DNA of 64,000 nucleotides from Dyadobacter endophyticus. Lineage in GTDB: Bacteria > Bacteroidota > Bacteroidia > Cytophagales > Spirosomataceae. This document shows positions 14,899 through 23,738 of the stretch, in pieces; the first letter of the stretch is position 1, and the number at the start of each line of letters is the position of its first letter. The notes under the pieces are model-generated. The model ran no database searches and was not told where the DNA came from. It saw only the letters and a list, made by a program, of their open reading frames with translations. The stretch lies in assembly GCF_014641595.1 (NCBI RefSeq), contig NZ_BMIA01000001.1, positions 2,232,426 through 2,296,425 on the forward strand. The letters run 5' to 3'. The position numbers and the translations under genes were made by a program.

Positions 14899-15672
14899 AT
14901 GAAAACCAAAATCATCAATTCGCTTTTTCTTTTATTCGGCATTTCCATTTCTGCTATGGCTTTTAACCCAAAAACCGATTCGGCAAATACAGAAAAAGCC
15001 GCAAACAGAGGCTTTGCGGTTATCGAACTCTTCACCTCGGAGGGCTGTTCGAGCTGCCCGCCAGCGGATAAGCTGCTGGCGAAAATCCAGGAGGAACATG
15101 CGGGCAAACCGGTTTACATTCTCGCCTTCCACGTAGACTACTGGAACCACCAGGGCTGGCGGGACGTGTTCAGCGAAAAAGACTTTACCAAACGCCAGTA
15201 CCAATATGCAAGCTGGCTCAACCTCGAAACGGTTTACACGCCGCAGGTGGTCGTAAACGGCAGGCATGAACTGATCGGCTCGCAGGAAGAGACGCTGAGA
15301 CGCGCATTGAATATAGAACTGAACTCCGGCGCTCCTGCGCAGTTGCATGCCGACGCGCAAATCGAGGCGGGGAAATTGAAACTGGCTTACCAGGCAACCA
15401 ACGCGGGCCGCGGTACCGTTTTACAAGTCGCATTGGTACAAAAAGTAGCGCATACGATGGTGAAACGCGGCGAGAATGCGGGCCGGTTGCTGCCGCACGT
15501 GCAGATCGTCCGCCGCATTCAAAGCTTCCCGGCAGTAGACAGCGGCCATGTGGCGTTGAATCTGCCGGAAGGTTTTAACCCGACCGAATGGGAAGTGATT
15601 ACTTTCCTGCAAAACACCCAGACTGGTACCATTACCGCCGCCATTCGGCCCGATTTCAAACAAAATAGCTAA
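14899..15672 (+). CDS. DUF1223 thioredoxin-fold secreted protein
   Basis: A 257-aa exported protein with a signal peptide ending near SAMA. The DUF1223 hallmark is VIELFTSEGCSSCPPADKLL, a thioredoxin-like CxxC after the first strand, followed by YILAFHVDYWNHQGWRD and TPQVVVNGRHELIGS. The family is a periplasmic thioredoxin-like group of uncertain role. It follows the P460 cytochrome gene by 44 bp and precedes a lipoprotein by 8 bp, suggesting one operon for a periplasmic redox function (inference). Confidence 0.9.
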   Translation: MKTKIINSLFLLFGISISAMAFNPKTDSANTEKAANRGFAVIELFTSEGCSSCPPADKLLAKIQEEHAGKPVYILAFHVDYWNHQGWRDVFSEKDFTKRQYQYASWLNLETVYTPQVVVNGRHELIGSQEETLRRALNIELNSGAPAQLHADAQIEAGKLKLAYQATNAGRGTVLQVALVQKVAHTMVKRGENAGRLLPHVQIVRRIQSFPAVDSGHVALNLPEGFNPTEWEVITFLQNTQTGTITAAIRPDFKQNS

Positions 15673-15680
15673 GGATCGCC

Positions 15681-16166
15681 ATGAAAAGCATCATTTTAAT
15701 CATCATCTCCGCCACACTCGTATTGGCCGCTTGCCAGGACTCGCGCAAGCTCACGCCTGCACCCGAGACGATCTTCGACGATCAGGGCCTGCACGTCATC
15801 ACCTCCTTCCACAACGCCCGTACGCATACGATTTCGGTACTTTACGGGAACGACGACGCCCTCGCACATGCACGTGAGGAGCGCGCAGCGCACACATCCG
15901 GCGAAGCGACGCCCGGCGAAGCGACGCCGGGCGTAGTTTTCAAGCTCGTAACCTGGGATTTGAAACAAAATCCGCTGTGGTTTGGGAGTAATATCAATGG
16001 CGGACTACGGTCGGTGGAGACGGTAACCGTTTCCACCGGCGGCTCTGGCCCTGCGATCGATTATGCGATCCGCCACTCCCGTCAAAAGCGTGACGAAAAT
16101 GCCGCTACAAGCAAAGCAGAGCGGATTAGTTTTATATTTGCCCAACAGGCATCTGTTTTTCCGTAA
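15681..16166 (+). CDS. P460-like lipoprotein without haem motif
   Basis: A 161-aa lipoprotein with a lipobox LAAC (Cys at 18). The stretch ISVLYGNDDALAHAREER, then VFKLVTWDLKQNPLWFGSNI, parallels RIIYGNDIAVKALEEN and VVKVVW in the P460 domain encoded two genes upstream, including the YGNDxA motif, but there is no CxxCH. A GEATPGEATPG stretch comes from a 15-bp tandem duplication (about 15898-15930). The last 30 residues look poorly structured and cover a candidate promoter for the next gene, so the real C-terminus may have been altered by a frameshift. The P460 link is my inference. Confidence 0.7.
   Translation: MKSIILIIISATLVLAACQDSRKLTPAPETIFDDQGLHVITSFHNARTHTISVLYGNDDALAHAREERAAHTSGEATPGEATPGVVFKLVTWDLKQNPLWFGSNINGGLRSVETVTVSTGGSGPAIDYAIRHSRQKRDENAATSKAERISFIFAQQASVFP
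16133..16140 (+). promoter_or_regulatory. Predicted -7 element for the lytS-like gene
   Basis: TATATTTG matches TAnnTTTG exactly and lies 45 bp before the kinase start, inside the end of the lipoprotein gene. No clear -33 is seen. Confidence 0.3.
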
Positions 16167-16184
16167 ACCTGTTCAAGAACAATC

Positions 16185-17204
16185 ATGGTACAAAAGAGAT
16201 TCAGGGTTTCGGCGGTGATCGTCTGGCTTAGTTCCCTGTCACTGGGTGTGCTCACCACCGTCCCCAAAATAGCCGAGAAGCATCCCAATGGTTTCGAGGC
16301 GATTACCAGCGCCTTGATCACCACGTCGTTTACCTTGTTTGTGTGGTATTTCAATATCTATTCGCTGCCGAAATTCACCAAGGAGCATTCAGCGACGGGC
16401 TTTTCCTACTCCCTGCTGTTCCGGAGCATCGCCATTGGCATCGTGCTCATGTTCCTGATGGTAGGCGCGCAAAAGCTGGCGATCCCGTCGGTGGATTTCG
16501 GACCGGTGGTGCTGATGTTCGAGGTGCGCGGGATCATGATCAACCTGATCTTCTATATGTTGCTGCATCTGCTCTACCAGACACACCGCAACCAGCAGGT
16601 GATCCTCGAACTCGAACGCAGCAAGGCCGACAACCTCGGCGCGCAATATGAGTTGCTGAAACAGCAGGTCAACCCACATTTCCTCTTCAACAGCCTCAGT
16701 ACCCTGAAATCGATGGTGGAGCTGGAAGACAAGAACAGCGTCGACTTCATATTAAAACTCTCTGATTTTTACCGGTTTTCACTCGAAAACAGAAAGCTCG
16801 ACCTGATCTCACTTTCGGAGGAGATTGAAATACTCGACGCTTATATGTATTTGCTGAAAGCACGGTTCGAAGAGGGTATCGAGCTGGAATACCGGATCCC
16901 GGAGGACATTTACCGGACTTTCATACCGCCGTTCACCCTGCAACTGCTGGTCGAGAATTGCATTAAACACAACGTCGTTTCGCTTGATTATCCCTTGCAC
17001 ATTACCATATACGAAAAGAACGGCCTGCTGGTCGTCGAAAACCCTTTGCGCCTGAAAAAGAACCCCGAGCATTCGACGGAAGTGGGGCTCGACAATATCA
17101 ACCGCCGGTATTTCCACCTGCTGAACCAAAAAGTACAAATCGAAAACGACCAGGAATATTTCAGGGTCAAACTGCCGCTCATTCATGAAAATCGTAATCG
17201 TTGA
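16185..17204 (+). CDS. LytS-type sensor histidine kinase
   Basis: A 339-aa membrane kinase with four hydrophobic segments in the first 130 residues (for example VIVWLSSLSLGVLTTV and LLFRSIAIGIVLMFLMVG), a short coiled linker, and the His_kinase domain with phospho-acceptor motif QQVNPHFLFNSLSTL near residue 165. The ATPase N-box is LLVENCIKHNVVS. No extracellular sensor domain of note is present. It overlaps the next gene, a LytTR regulator, by 20 bp, so the pair is co-translated. Confidence 0.93.
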   Translation: MVQKRFRVSAVIVWLSSLSLGVLTTVPKIAEKHPNGFEAITSALITTSFTLFVWYFNIYSLPKFTKEHSATGFSYSLLFRSIAIGIVLMFLMVGAQKLAIPSVDFGPVVLMFEVRGIMINLIFYMLLHLLYQTHRNQQVILELERSKADNLGAQYELLKQQVNPHFLFNSLSTLKSMVELEDKNSVDFILKLSDFYRFSLENRKLDLISLSEEIEILDAYMYLLKARFEEGIELEYRIPEDIYRTFIPPFTLQLLVENCIKHNVVSLDYPLHITIYEKNGLLVVENPLRLKKNPEHSTEVGLDNINRRYFHLLNQKVQIENDQEYFRVKLPLIHENRNR

Positions 17205-17952
17205 AGACGAAATCAAAACGGCCCGCTCGCTGGCGCAGCTGATCACCACGCTCCGCCCCGAAGCCGACATTGTGGCCACGATCCAGAGCGTGGAACGGGC
17301 CGTTTCCTACCTCACGGAAATGCCCCAGCCCGACCTGATTTTCATGGATATCCAGCTGTCCGACGGCCTGTGTTTCGAGATTTTCGAATCGGTGAGAGTG
17401 GTACCACCGGTGATATTCTGCACGGCTTACGACCATTATGCCATCGAGGCGTTCAAGGCCAATGGCATTGATTATCTGCTCAAACCATTCAAAAAAGAGC
17501 ATATTGAAGGTGCGCTCGATAAACTTAGCCAGTTGAAAACCTATTTTTCCAGTGAAAAACCACTGGTACCTGAGCTTGAAATGCTTTTAAAAAAACTCGC
17601 CGAACCCGAAGGCAAAAAGAGCTTTCTGGTTTTCAGGCAAAACAAATACATTACCATTAAAACCGAGACGATCGCATTCTTCTACATTCATAATGAAACA
17701 ACCTGGCTGCGCACATTTGATAATCAGGATTATACCATTACCCAGCCTCTGGAAGACGTGCAGGGGATGGTTTCCTCTTCACAGTTTTACAGGCTGAACC
17801 GCCAGTACCTCGTCAATTTCGATGCGGTGAAGGAAGTGGAGCATTATTTTTCGAGGAAGCTTTTTATCAAACTCACGACCCCGACACCGGAAAAACTGCT
17901 GATTGGCAAGGAAAAAGTAAGCCATTTTTTGGGCTGGCTCGAAAACCGTTGA
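17185..17952 (+). CDS. LytTR-type response regulator
   Basis: A 255-aa regulator. The receiver (1-120) has the acidic pocket IVEDE, phospho-acceptor in DLIFMDIQLSDG and Lys in LLKPFKKEHIEG. The LytTR DNA-binding domain (about 150-250) shows FLVFRQNKYITIKTETIAFF, FYRLNRQYLVNFDAVKEV and KLLIGKEKVSHFLGWL. It is the partner of the overlapping LytS-like kinase. Target promoters cannot be read from the window. Confidence 0.93.
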   Translation: MKIVIVEDEIKTARSLAQLITTLRPEADIVATIQSVERAVSYLTEMPQPDLIFMDIQLSDGLCFEIFESVRVVPPVIFCTAYDHYAIEAFKANGIDYLLKPFKKEHIEGALDKLSQLKTYFSSEKPLVPELEMLLKKLAEPEGKKSFLVFRQNKYITIKTETIAFFYIHNETTWLRTFDNQDYTITQPLEDVQGMVSSSQFYRLNRQYLVNFDAVKEVEHYFSRKLFIKLTTPTPEKLLIGKEKVSHFLGWLENR

Positions 17953-17959
17953 GCTTTAT

Positions 17960-17998
17960 ATAAAAAATCCATTGAACATAAATATGGACAATGGATCT
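17960..17998 (-). terminator. Terminator for the UPF0173 gene
   Basis: ATCCATTG (17967-17974) pairs with CAATGGAT (17989-17996). On the minus strand the hairpin is followed by TTTTTTATATAAAG. It is about 120 nt past the stop of the minus-strand hydrolase gene and may also catch plus-strand transcripts of the LytTR gene. Confidence 0.5.
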
Positions 17999-18117
17999 TT
18001 AACTACATAACTCAATAGCAATAACCGCACTAGGTGCATTTGTTATTGTGTTCGAAATATATCGTTAAGAAGAAGGCGGTGTAATTAAAAATGAATTAAA
18101 AATGCCCCCTTCCTCTG

Positions 18118-18798
18118 CTAAATCGTAATCGACTCCCCTATTTCGGGCAAATGCAGCGTCAGGCCCGCGTCGCGGAACGCCTCTATTGCCGCCGCTTTGT
18201 CGACCTTAATAAAGCCGAAAGTGTCGTAATGCACGCCCAGTACATGCGTCACCCCCAGCAGTTTGGCCGCCTCGATGGCATCCTCGATCCCCATCGTAAG
18301 CACATCGCCGATCGGTAATGCCGCGAAGTCCAGCTTCACCCATTTCGGGACGAGCGTCATATCGAGCGTGAGCGCGGTATCGCCGCTGTAATAGAAATTG
18401 CCGTCTTCGGTTTTGAATGCAAACCCCTCCGCTACACCGGCGTAGCTGCCATCCTGGAAACTGCTCGAATGCACGGCAGCGGTACCTTTCGCGATCCCGA
18501 AGTCGAAGCTCCACTTACCGCCCGGGTTGAGCGGATGCACGTTTTTAACACCCTGCGCGCCGAAATGCGTGTAAAGTTCCCAGCTGCCCACCACCATTGC
18601 ATCGTTGTTGTTGGCGATACGCACCACGTCATGTGAGTGATCGAAATGCCCGTGGGACACAAAAATATAATCCACTTTAATATCGTCCGGGTTGATGCCG
18701 CTGGCAAGTTCGTTACCCGAAATGAACGGATCGAACAGGATCGTTTTGCCTCCCGCAACTACGGAGAAACACGAATGGCCGTAATAGGTAATTTTCAT
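18118..18798 (-). CDS. UPF0173 metal-dependent hydrolase
   Basis: A 226-aa metallo-beta-lactamase-fold protein. The start MKITYYGHSCFSV and the metal site SHGHFDHSHD are diagnostic, with later histidines in AAVHSSSFQDG and GVHYDTFGF, and Asp in YSGDTALTLDM. The UPF0173 family is close in sequence to UlaG-like lactonases but its substrate is unknown. It is monocistronic. Confidence 0.93.
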   Translation of the reverse strand: MKITYYGHSCFSVVAGGKTILFDPFISGNELASGINPDDIKVDYIFVSHGHFDHSHDVVRIANNNDAMVVGSWELYTHFGAQGVKNVHPLNPGGKWSFDFGIAKGTAAVHSSSFQDGSYAGVAEGFAFKTEDGNFYYSGDTALTLDMTLVPKWVKLDFAALPIGDVLTMGIEDAIEAAKLLGVTHVLGVHYDTFGFIKVDKAAAIEAFRDAGLTLHLPEIGESITI

Positions 18799-18973
18799 TG
18801 TTTTAGTTTTTGGTGTAATAATACTGCCCGGCCGGGAGCTGTCAAAATGATAACGGCATAAAAGTCGGTGTTGCTCACGTCAGTGCTTAATCGTCCACCA
18901 TTGCCATTTTAAACTCATGTAACCGAAAGTACTATAACCCTATACTTTGTAGGCAAAATATTTCCCGATACTG

Positions 18974-19005
18974 TTGGATATACATAAAAGTACTTCTACA
19001 TTTAT
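18974..19005 (+). promoter_or_regulatory. Possible promoter of the pilus-like operon
   Basis: TTG (18974-18976), 21 nt, then TACATTTA (18998-19005), one base off TAnnTTTG. It lies 47 bp before the first pilin-like gene, in a 253-bp AT-rich spacer that otherwise shows nothing definite. Confidence 0.3.
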
Positions 19006-19051
19006 ACGCTTTCCTTAAAGCAACAAAATTCACTTTATTCCCTCTTTAATT

Positions 19052-19618
19052 ATGAAAAATTACTTTACCCTCGTCCCCTTTACCCTTGTTGTGGCGCTGG
19101 CCGGCTTATCAAACCGTGCCCTAGCACAGGACACCCAAACCGACAATCACCAGATTTCCGTGGTTGTACCCACCGTGGCATTACTTGACCTTGAAACTTC
19201 CGCAACCAGAAACTTTACAGCCAGTTTTACCAAACCTGCCAACGATGAAGCGGGTGATAAAATAGTAGCTCCCGCTGCAAACTCGACGATTTGGCTAAAC
19301 TACACATCGATCCAGACGGGAACCACGACCAAGAAAGTGAATGTGAAAGCTACGCCGCTGGTCGATGGCATAGACATCCACCTGGTGGCAGCCACTGCGG
19401 TGGGTGGTGCCGGTACAAAAGGTACGCCAACGGCCGGCTTTAATCTGCTGACAACCGATCAGGCGCTCATTTCCGACATCGGAAGCGCGTACACGGCTTC
19501 GGGCCCCACGAGCGGGCACCAGCTCACCTATACTTTCATTGCCGACGATGCCAATTATGCAAACCTGCGGTCGGGATCCACGACGGTTACCGTGACTTAC
19601 ACGCTCGCGGACAACTGA
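19052..19618 (+). CDS. Pilin-like secreted subunit 1
   Basis: A 188-aa beta-rich exported protein with a signal peptide (cleavage near ALAQ). The mature part is rich in Thr, Ala, Val and Gly and has no cysteine. It shares with the product of 23196-23738 the motif VVVPTVALLDLE near the N-terminus, a W-containing strand with a following TS, and the end LTYTFIADDANYANLRSGS then TVTVTYTLADN. The alternating hydrophobic final strand is what pilin and spore-coat-U-type subunits use for chaperone binding and donor-strand exchange (family knowledge). It is the first gene of a five-gene operon, 7 bp before the chaperone gene, so it is probably the major subunit (inference). Confidence 0.75.
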   Translation: MKNYFTLVPFTLVVALAGLSNRALAQDTQTDNHQISVVVPTVALLDLETSATRNFTASFTKPANDEAGDKIVAPAANSTIWLNYTSIQTGTTTKKVNVKATPLVDGIDIHLVAATAVGGAGTKGTPTAGFNLLTTDQALISDIGSAYTASGPTSGHQLTYTFIADDANYANLRSGSTTVTVTYTLADN

Positions 19619-19625
19619 GATTCCG

Positions 19626-20408
19626 ATGAAATGGATTGCCTTACTCAGCATGATGCTACTGATGCCCCGATATTTGCGGGCATCGGTAGTGGTCTTGAAC
19701 GGATTGACGCACAACCACAGCATTCCGACAGCCTCGACGAAGGTCCAGGGGACGATCAAGGTCAAAAATGATGGAGGAAAAGACTCCCGTATATTGGTAT
19801 ACCGTCAGGACCTCGTTTCAGAGTGCGATCAGCAGGCGGCTTACCCGGAAGTGGGCAGCCACAGCAGGTCGCTCGGGTTGGGCCTGAAAACGAATATCGA
19901 TGAACGGGTGATCGCCACCAGCGAAGAATACGACGTGCGGTACACGATCGAAGCCGATCCGAACCGCCAGCCGGGTACCTATTGGGAGGTGATCATGGTG
20001 GAAGTTGCCGATCCCGTGCGCGAGGAATCGCACCGGGGCATTCAGATCAATTCGAAAGTACGTTACGCCATTCAGGTGATCGTGGATATCGGGCCGGCGG
20101 AAGGGCCTCCTTTGTCCTACGAGAAGGTTACCTACGAAAAGGTTGCCGCCGAACAGTCTGTCCTGAAAGTCGTTTTGAAGAACAACGGCGCCTATGGCGC
20201 GCGTACGAATGTGATTCTCGAAGTGTACGACAGCAACGGTAACAAGCTCAAAACCACGCAGCCAAATACCCGCATGCTTTATCCGGGCAGTTGCAGTACG
20301 TTTGAAATACCCGTTACCGATGTGCCGAAAGGCAAATACGATTGCGTGATCATCGCCGACACAAAAAAAGACCTGTTCGGCTCGAACATTTCTTTACAGG
20401 TTGAATAA
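19626..20408 (+). CDS. PapD-like periplasmic chaperone
   Basis: A 260-aa exported protein with two immunoglobulin-like domains. Domain 1 (about 20-155) starts SVVVLNGLTHNHSI and ends with GTYWEVIMVEV, a linker, then NSKVRYAIQVIVDIG. That last alternating strand resembles the subunit-binding G1 strand of PapD/FimC (ISRIKLYYRP type), including a basic residue at its start. Domain 2 (about 172-260) contains VLKVVLKNNGAYGARTNV and KGKYDCVIIAD. It sits between a pilin-like gene and the usher-like gene, which it overlaps by 8 bp. A role in periplasmic folding and delivery of the three subunits is inferred. The alternative is another Ig-fold surface protein. Confidence 0.65.
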   Translation: MKWIALLSMMLLMPRYLRASVVVLNGLTHNHSIPTASTKVQGTIKVKNDGGKDSRILVYRQDLVSECDQQAAYPEVGSHSRSLGLGLKTNIDERVIATSEEYDVRYTIEADPNRQPGTYWEVIMVEVADPVREESHRGIQINSKVRYAIQVIVDIGPAEGPPLSYEKVTYEKVAAEQSVLKVVLKNNGAYGARTNVILEVYDSNGNKLKTTQPNTRMLYPGSCSTFEIPVTDVPKGKYDCVIIADTKKDLFGSNISLQVE

Positions 20409-23199
20409 CCCTCCTCTCCCATTGTACCGGCTTATCGCCATATTGCTTTTGTTGACAGGACTGAACGGTTACGGGCAATCACCCATAACCGTGAGCCTGG
20501 CAAATGTACCGAGCCCCGCTGGGTGGGGCCCCGCTGGGTCGGGCCCCGCCGGGTCGGGCACGGTTGTTCCCGGCGGACATTTCACACTGTTTTTTGACGT
20601 AAAGTCCTCCTCATCCCTCCCAGATTCGCTGCGGGAAGAGATTCAGCTGCCTGAAAAATGGCGGCTGCTTTCCCAGCGACGGCCCGCAAGAACGCCCGGC
20701 GACCAGAGCCTGCGCTACTTTTACGTAATAGGCACGCCAGCCGCCTGCGCCTCGGGCGATTACCAGGTTAAATTCCACGTGCACACTGCCGTCGTGAGCG
20801 CCGTGCAAACGGACGGACGCGAGGCCAGCGTGCAAGTGCCAATCACCATCACGCCGATTCGCAGCATTGAACTGTTTGTGGTCACACAGCCCGAGTTTAT
20901 CCGCGAAGGCGACACGCTCCGGCTGACCTACCTGATCCGCAATTCCGGCAACAATCCGGAGAAGTTTCTTGTGAAGTCCGACCAAGGCAAGGTCGATCAC
21001 ATTGCCGACAGCCTAACCCTCGAACCGGGGGCCGGCACCAACGTAACCGTATCGCAAGTCATTCCGGTCACCGACAACAATGCGTGGCAAGCCGCTTCGA
21101 ACCTCTCGATTATGATGACAGGCGGCGCGGAGCCCGTGTATTCCGTTACTAGCATACCTGTTTTTTCCTCCAAAGTCAGGAAAATCGACCCCTATTTCCG
21201 CTTTCCGGTGGAAGTGGGCGGTACATATCTCTCCTACCGCTATGGCGGCAGGCAGTTCACGGCCTATCAATACCTGGCCACCGGCAAAGGTTTCATCGAT
21301 CAGAAAGAGCGCCATTACATCGACTTCACCGTTCGCGGGCCGAACCAGTTCGTGTTCCCAGCGATAGGCACGTACGATCAATACTCGCTCGATTATGCCT
21401 GGCGCAAACGCCTGTTCGTTTCGGCGGGCGATTATGTTTTGCAGCTCAACAACCTGATGGAATTCGGCCGTTTCGGGCGCGGGCTGCGCGTGGAGCAGCA
21501 GTTTAAAAAAGTGGCCTACACCTTATTTTACCAGAAAGCCCGGTTTTTTATGAACCAGAAGGATGCTATCGGGGGCAGGTTTTTGTTTAAAATCAAAGAG
21601 TCTGCCAATGTAGGGGTCCATTATGCATCTAAAAATGTGCTTTTTCACCACCAGCAATTCTGGTCGCATATGACGGGCCTTGCCGCGAGCGTCCACACCA
21701 GGGAATTCAATTTCGAAAGCGAACTGAGTGCCGGCCAGGCTATCGGCAAAACCGATTACGGTGCATTTCTCCGGCTTCAATTGGCCAAAAAATGGATCAG
21801 TATCACGAGCAATCTCATTTACGCAGGAAAGCACTTTTATGGTTTTTACAACAACAGTCGCCTGTTCAACAACAATATCGGCTTCAATATCACCCGCAAA
21901 CTGACGATCGGCGCAAGCAACAACTTTTCCGACGTGAACCCGAGCCTGGACGCCAACCTGTACAGCGTGTCGCCGAAAGACCGCAGCTACATGGGTTACA
22001 TTTCCTACCAGCCCGACCAGCGAAACCGCTTTTATCTCTTCTATTCCAAAGCGGAACGCAAGGACCGGCAGCAGCCCGCGGCATTTCACTACTCCGAAAA
22101 TTTCAGTAATTTTTCCTATAACCTTGCCTCCCAAAAGTTTACCCTCTTTTATCAGGGCAGATATGGTTATTCCAAAAATCACCTCGTACCCGATAATAAT
22201 GGACGAAACGAGTCGTTTTCGAACCTCATACAACCGGCGGTCCGGCTCTTTCCGTGGATTTGGGTCGGCGGGTATTTCGAGCACCAGCGTACGAGCAAGT
22301 TTTCGGCAACCGGCGCGGTCGAAAATTTGCTTTTCTATGGAGGCAATGCGAGGGTCAATATCAAAAGGAACCTGTACGCGAGCTTCCTCTACCGCAATAA
22401 TTACGCGCCCGACGAGCTCTACGTGCGAAGAAGTTTTCTGGACGCCTCGATTACCCTGGACCTGAAAAGGCACGTTTTCGCACTCTCCGGCGGCCATTCC
22501 TATATTCCCAACGCCGCCAATACCGACCAGAACACGCTCTTTTTCAATATCAGGTACGCATTGCGGCTGAATGTGCCGCTGGGACGGAAAAAGAACATCG
22601 GCACGGTGAGAGGGAAACTTACCGGTTTGGGCTATCGCAAGCAGGGTAATCTTATCCAGCTCGGCAGCCATAAGTTTATGACCGACAGCACGGGCATGTT
22701 CTCCTTCGTCGGTGTAGCGCCCGATCGCTATTACCTCAGCATCATCCAAAACGAATCGGGCAGCGAGGGTGTAGTACCGGTGGTGCGGATGCCCATGTTG
22801 GTAGATGTGCGCCCCGACAGCCTTAGTATGGTAGAAATTCCGCTGACGCGCACAGGAAGCATTGTCGGCAGGATCGAATTTTTAAAGGCAAAACAGAATG
22901 GCCTGTCGGCCGTCCTGACCGAAAAGCCGCCGGTGCTGATCAAACTGAATGGCGAAAATGGTAGCTACCTCACCGAGCTAAACGATAAAGGTGAATTTTC
23001 GTTCCGCGAGATACGGCCCGGGAACTGGGAAATATCGGTATTCATCCCTGGAAGCCAGGACCGGTTCGTGGTCGAAGAAAGCAACCGCCAGCTGACGGTA
23101 GAAACCGACAAAACGCTCGATCTGACATTCAGGATCAGGCCGAACGAGAAGCGGATCCATTTTTCGGAAAGAAATTTTGAAGTATCTGTCAAAAAATGA
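20401..23199 (+). CDS. Usher-like outer-membrane beta-barrel protein
   Basis: A 932-aa outer-membrane protein. After a signal peptide (ending near NGYGQ) there is a soluble N-terminal part (about 27-255) with Ig-like strands such as RLTYLIRNSGNNPEKFLV, a barrel (about 260-730) rich in alternating aromatics (GTYLSYRYGG, RFYLFYSKAERKD), and two C-terminal carboxypeptidase-regulatory/Ig-like domains (starts near GTVRGKLTG, 733, and GSIVGRIEF, 817). Size and order (N-domain, barrel, two C-domains) parallel FimD/PapC ushers, but I see no classical usher motif and no plug. The start is TTG at 20401, overlapping the chaperone stop; no ATG is available. A GPAGSG triple repeat near residue 40 comes from 15-bp tandem DNA repeats. 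Confidence 0.65.
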   Translation: MNNPPLPLYRLIAILLLLTGLNGYGQSPITVSLANVPSPAGWGPAGSGPAGSGTVVPGGHFTLFFDVKSSSSLPDSLREEIQLPEKWRLLSQRRPARTPGDQSLRYFYVIGTPAACASGDYQVKFHVHTAVVSAVQTDGREASVQVPITITPIRSIELFVVTQPEFIREGDTLRLTYLIRNSGNNPEKFLVKSDQGKVDHIADSLTLEPGAGTNVTVSQVIPVTDNNAWQAASNLSIMMTGGAEPVYSVTSIPVFSSKVRKIDPYFRFPVEVGGTYLSYRYGGRQFTAYQYLATGKGFIDQKERHYIDFTVRGPNQFVFPAIGTYDQYSLDYAWRKRLFVSAGDYVLQLNNLMEFGRFGRGLRVEQQFKKVAYTLFYQKARFFMNQKDAIGGRFLFKIKESANVGVHYASKNVLFHHQQFWSHMTGLAASVHTREFNFESELSAGQAIGKTDYGAFLRLQLAKKWISITSNLIYAGKHFYGFYNNSRLFNNNIGFNITRKLTIGASNNFSDVNPSLDANLYSVSPKDRSYMGYISYQPDQRNRFYLFYSKAERKDRQQPAAFHYSENFSNFSYNLASQKFTLFYQGRYGYSKNHLVPDNNGRNESFSNLIQPAVRLFPWIWVGGYFEHQRTSKFSATGAVENLLFYGGNARVNIKRNLYASFLYRNNYAPDELYVRRSFLDASITLDLKRHVFALSGGHSYIPNAANTDQNTLFFNIRYALRLNVPLGRKKNIGTVRGKLTGLGYRKQGNLIQLGSHKFMTDSTGMFSFVGVAPDRYYLSIIQNESGSEGVVPVVRMPMLVDVRPDSLSMVEIPLTRTGSIVGRIEFLKAKQNGLSAVLTEKPPVLIKLNGENGSYLTELNDKGEFSFREIRPGNWEISVFIPGSQDRFVVEESNRQLTVETDKTLDLTFRIRPNEKRIHFSERNFEVSVKK

Positions 23200-23738
23200 G
23201 GTATGTAATGCTCCTTTACTGTCTTTTGTCCGGCCTCGCCTCATCCGCGCAGACGGTGACCGTGGACGTGAGCCTTGCTATGCCGTCGGTGGCCCTGGTG
23301 GACATTTTGCCCACGGGCTCCAACAGCGTTACCCTGCAAATGACCGCACCGACAGAAGCAGGTAATACGGTCGGAACGGGCACTTCAAACAATGCCAACT
23401 GGCTCATATTCACTTCGGCGGTTGCTACCGGGGGATCACGGAGCATTAAGGGCGATGTGATAGGCACCCTGCCCGCAGGCATCCGGCTGCGCCTGGATGT
23501 ATCGGCGTACGTCGGCACCGGGCTGGGCTTTACGGGTGGTAACAGCTACGTCACGGCCAACAAATACCTGACCAACACGCCAATCAGTTTTATAGATAAT
23601 ATTAAAGGCGCCTACACCGGCATTACCTATGGCAGCAGCGGCTTCCAACTTACTTATTCGCTTGAAATACAGACTTATGCCAATATCCGCAGCGGCACAT
23701 CGAATGTGACGGTGCGTTATACCATGGCCGACAACTGA
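23196..23738 (+). CDS. Pilin-like secreted subunit 2
   Basis: A 180-aa exported protein (cleavage near SSAQ), homologous to the product of 19052-19618: AMPSVALVDILPT near the start, NNANWLIFTSA, and the end GFQLTYSLEIQTYANIRSGT then NVTVRYTMADN. No cysteine in the mature part. Its ATG overlaps the usher-like stop by 4 bp, so translation is coupled. Probably a second structural or tip subunit. Confidence 0.72.
   Translation: MRYVMLLYCLLSGLASSAQTVTVDVSLAMPSVALVDILPTGSNSVTLQMTAPTEAGNTVGTGTSNNANWLIFTSAVATGGSRSIKGDVIGTLPAGIRLRLDVSAYVGTGLGFTGGNSYVTANKYLTNTPISFIDNIKGAYTGITYGSSGFQLTYSLEIQTYANIRSGTSNVTVRYTMADN

Noticed and set aside
21523..22749. 408-codon minus-strand frame inside the usher-like gene
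   Set aside because: Antisense shadow; the sense strand encodes a barrel with proper operon spacing.
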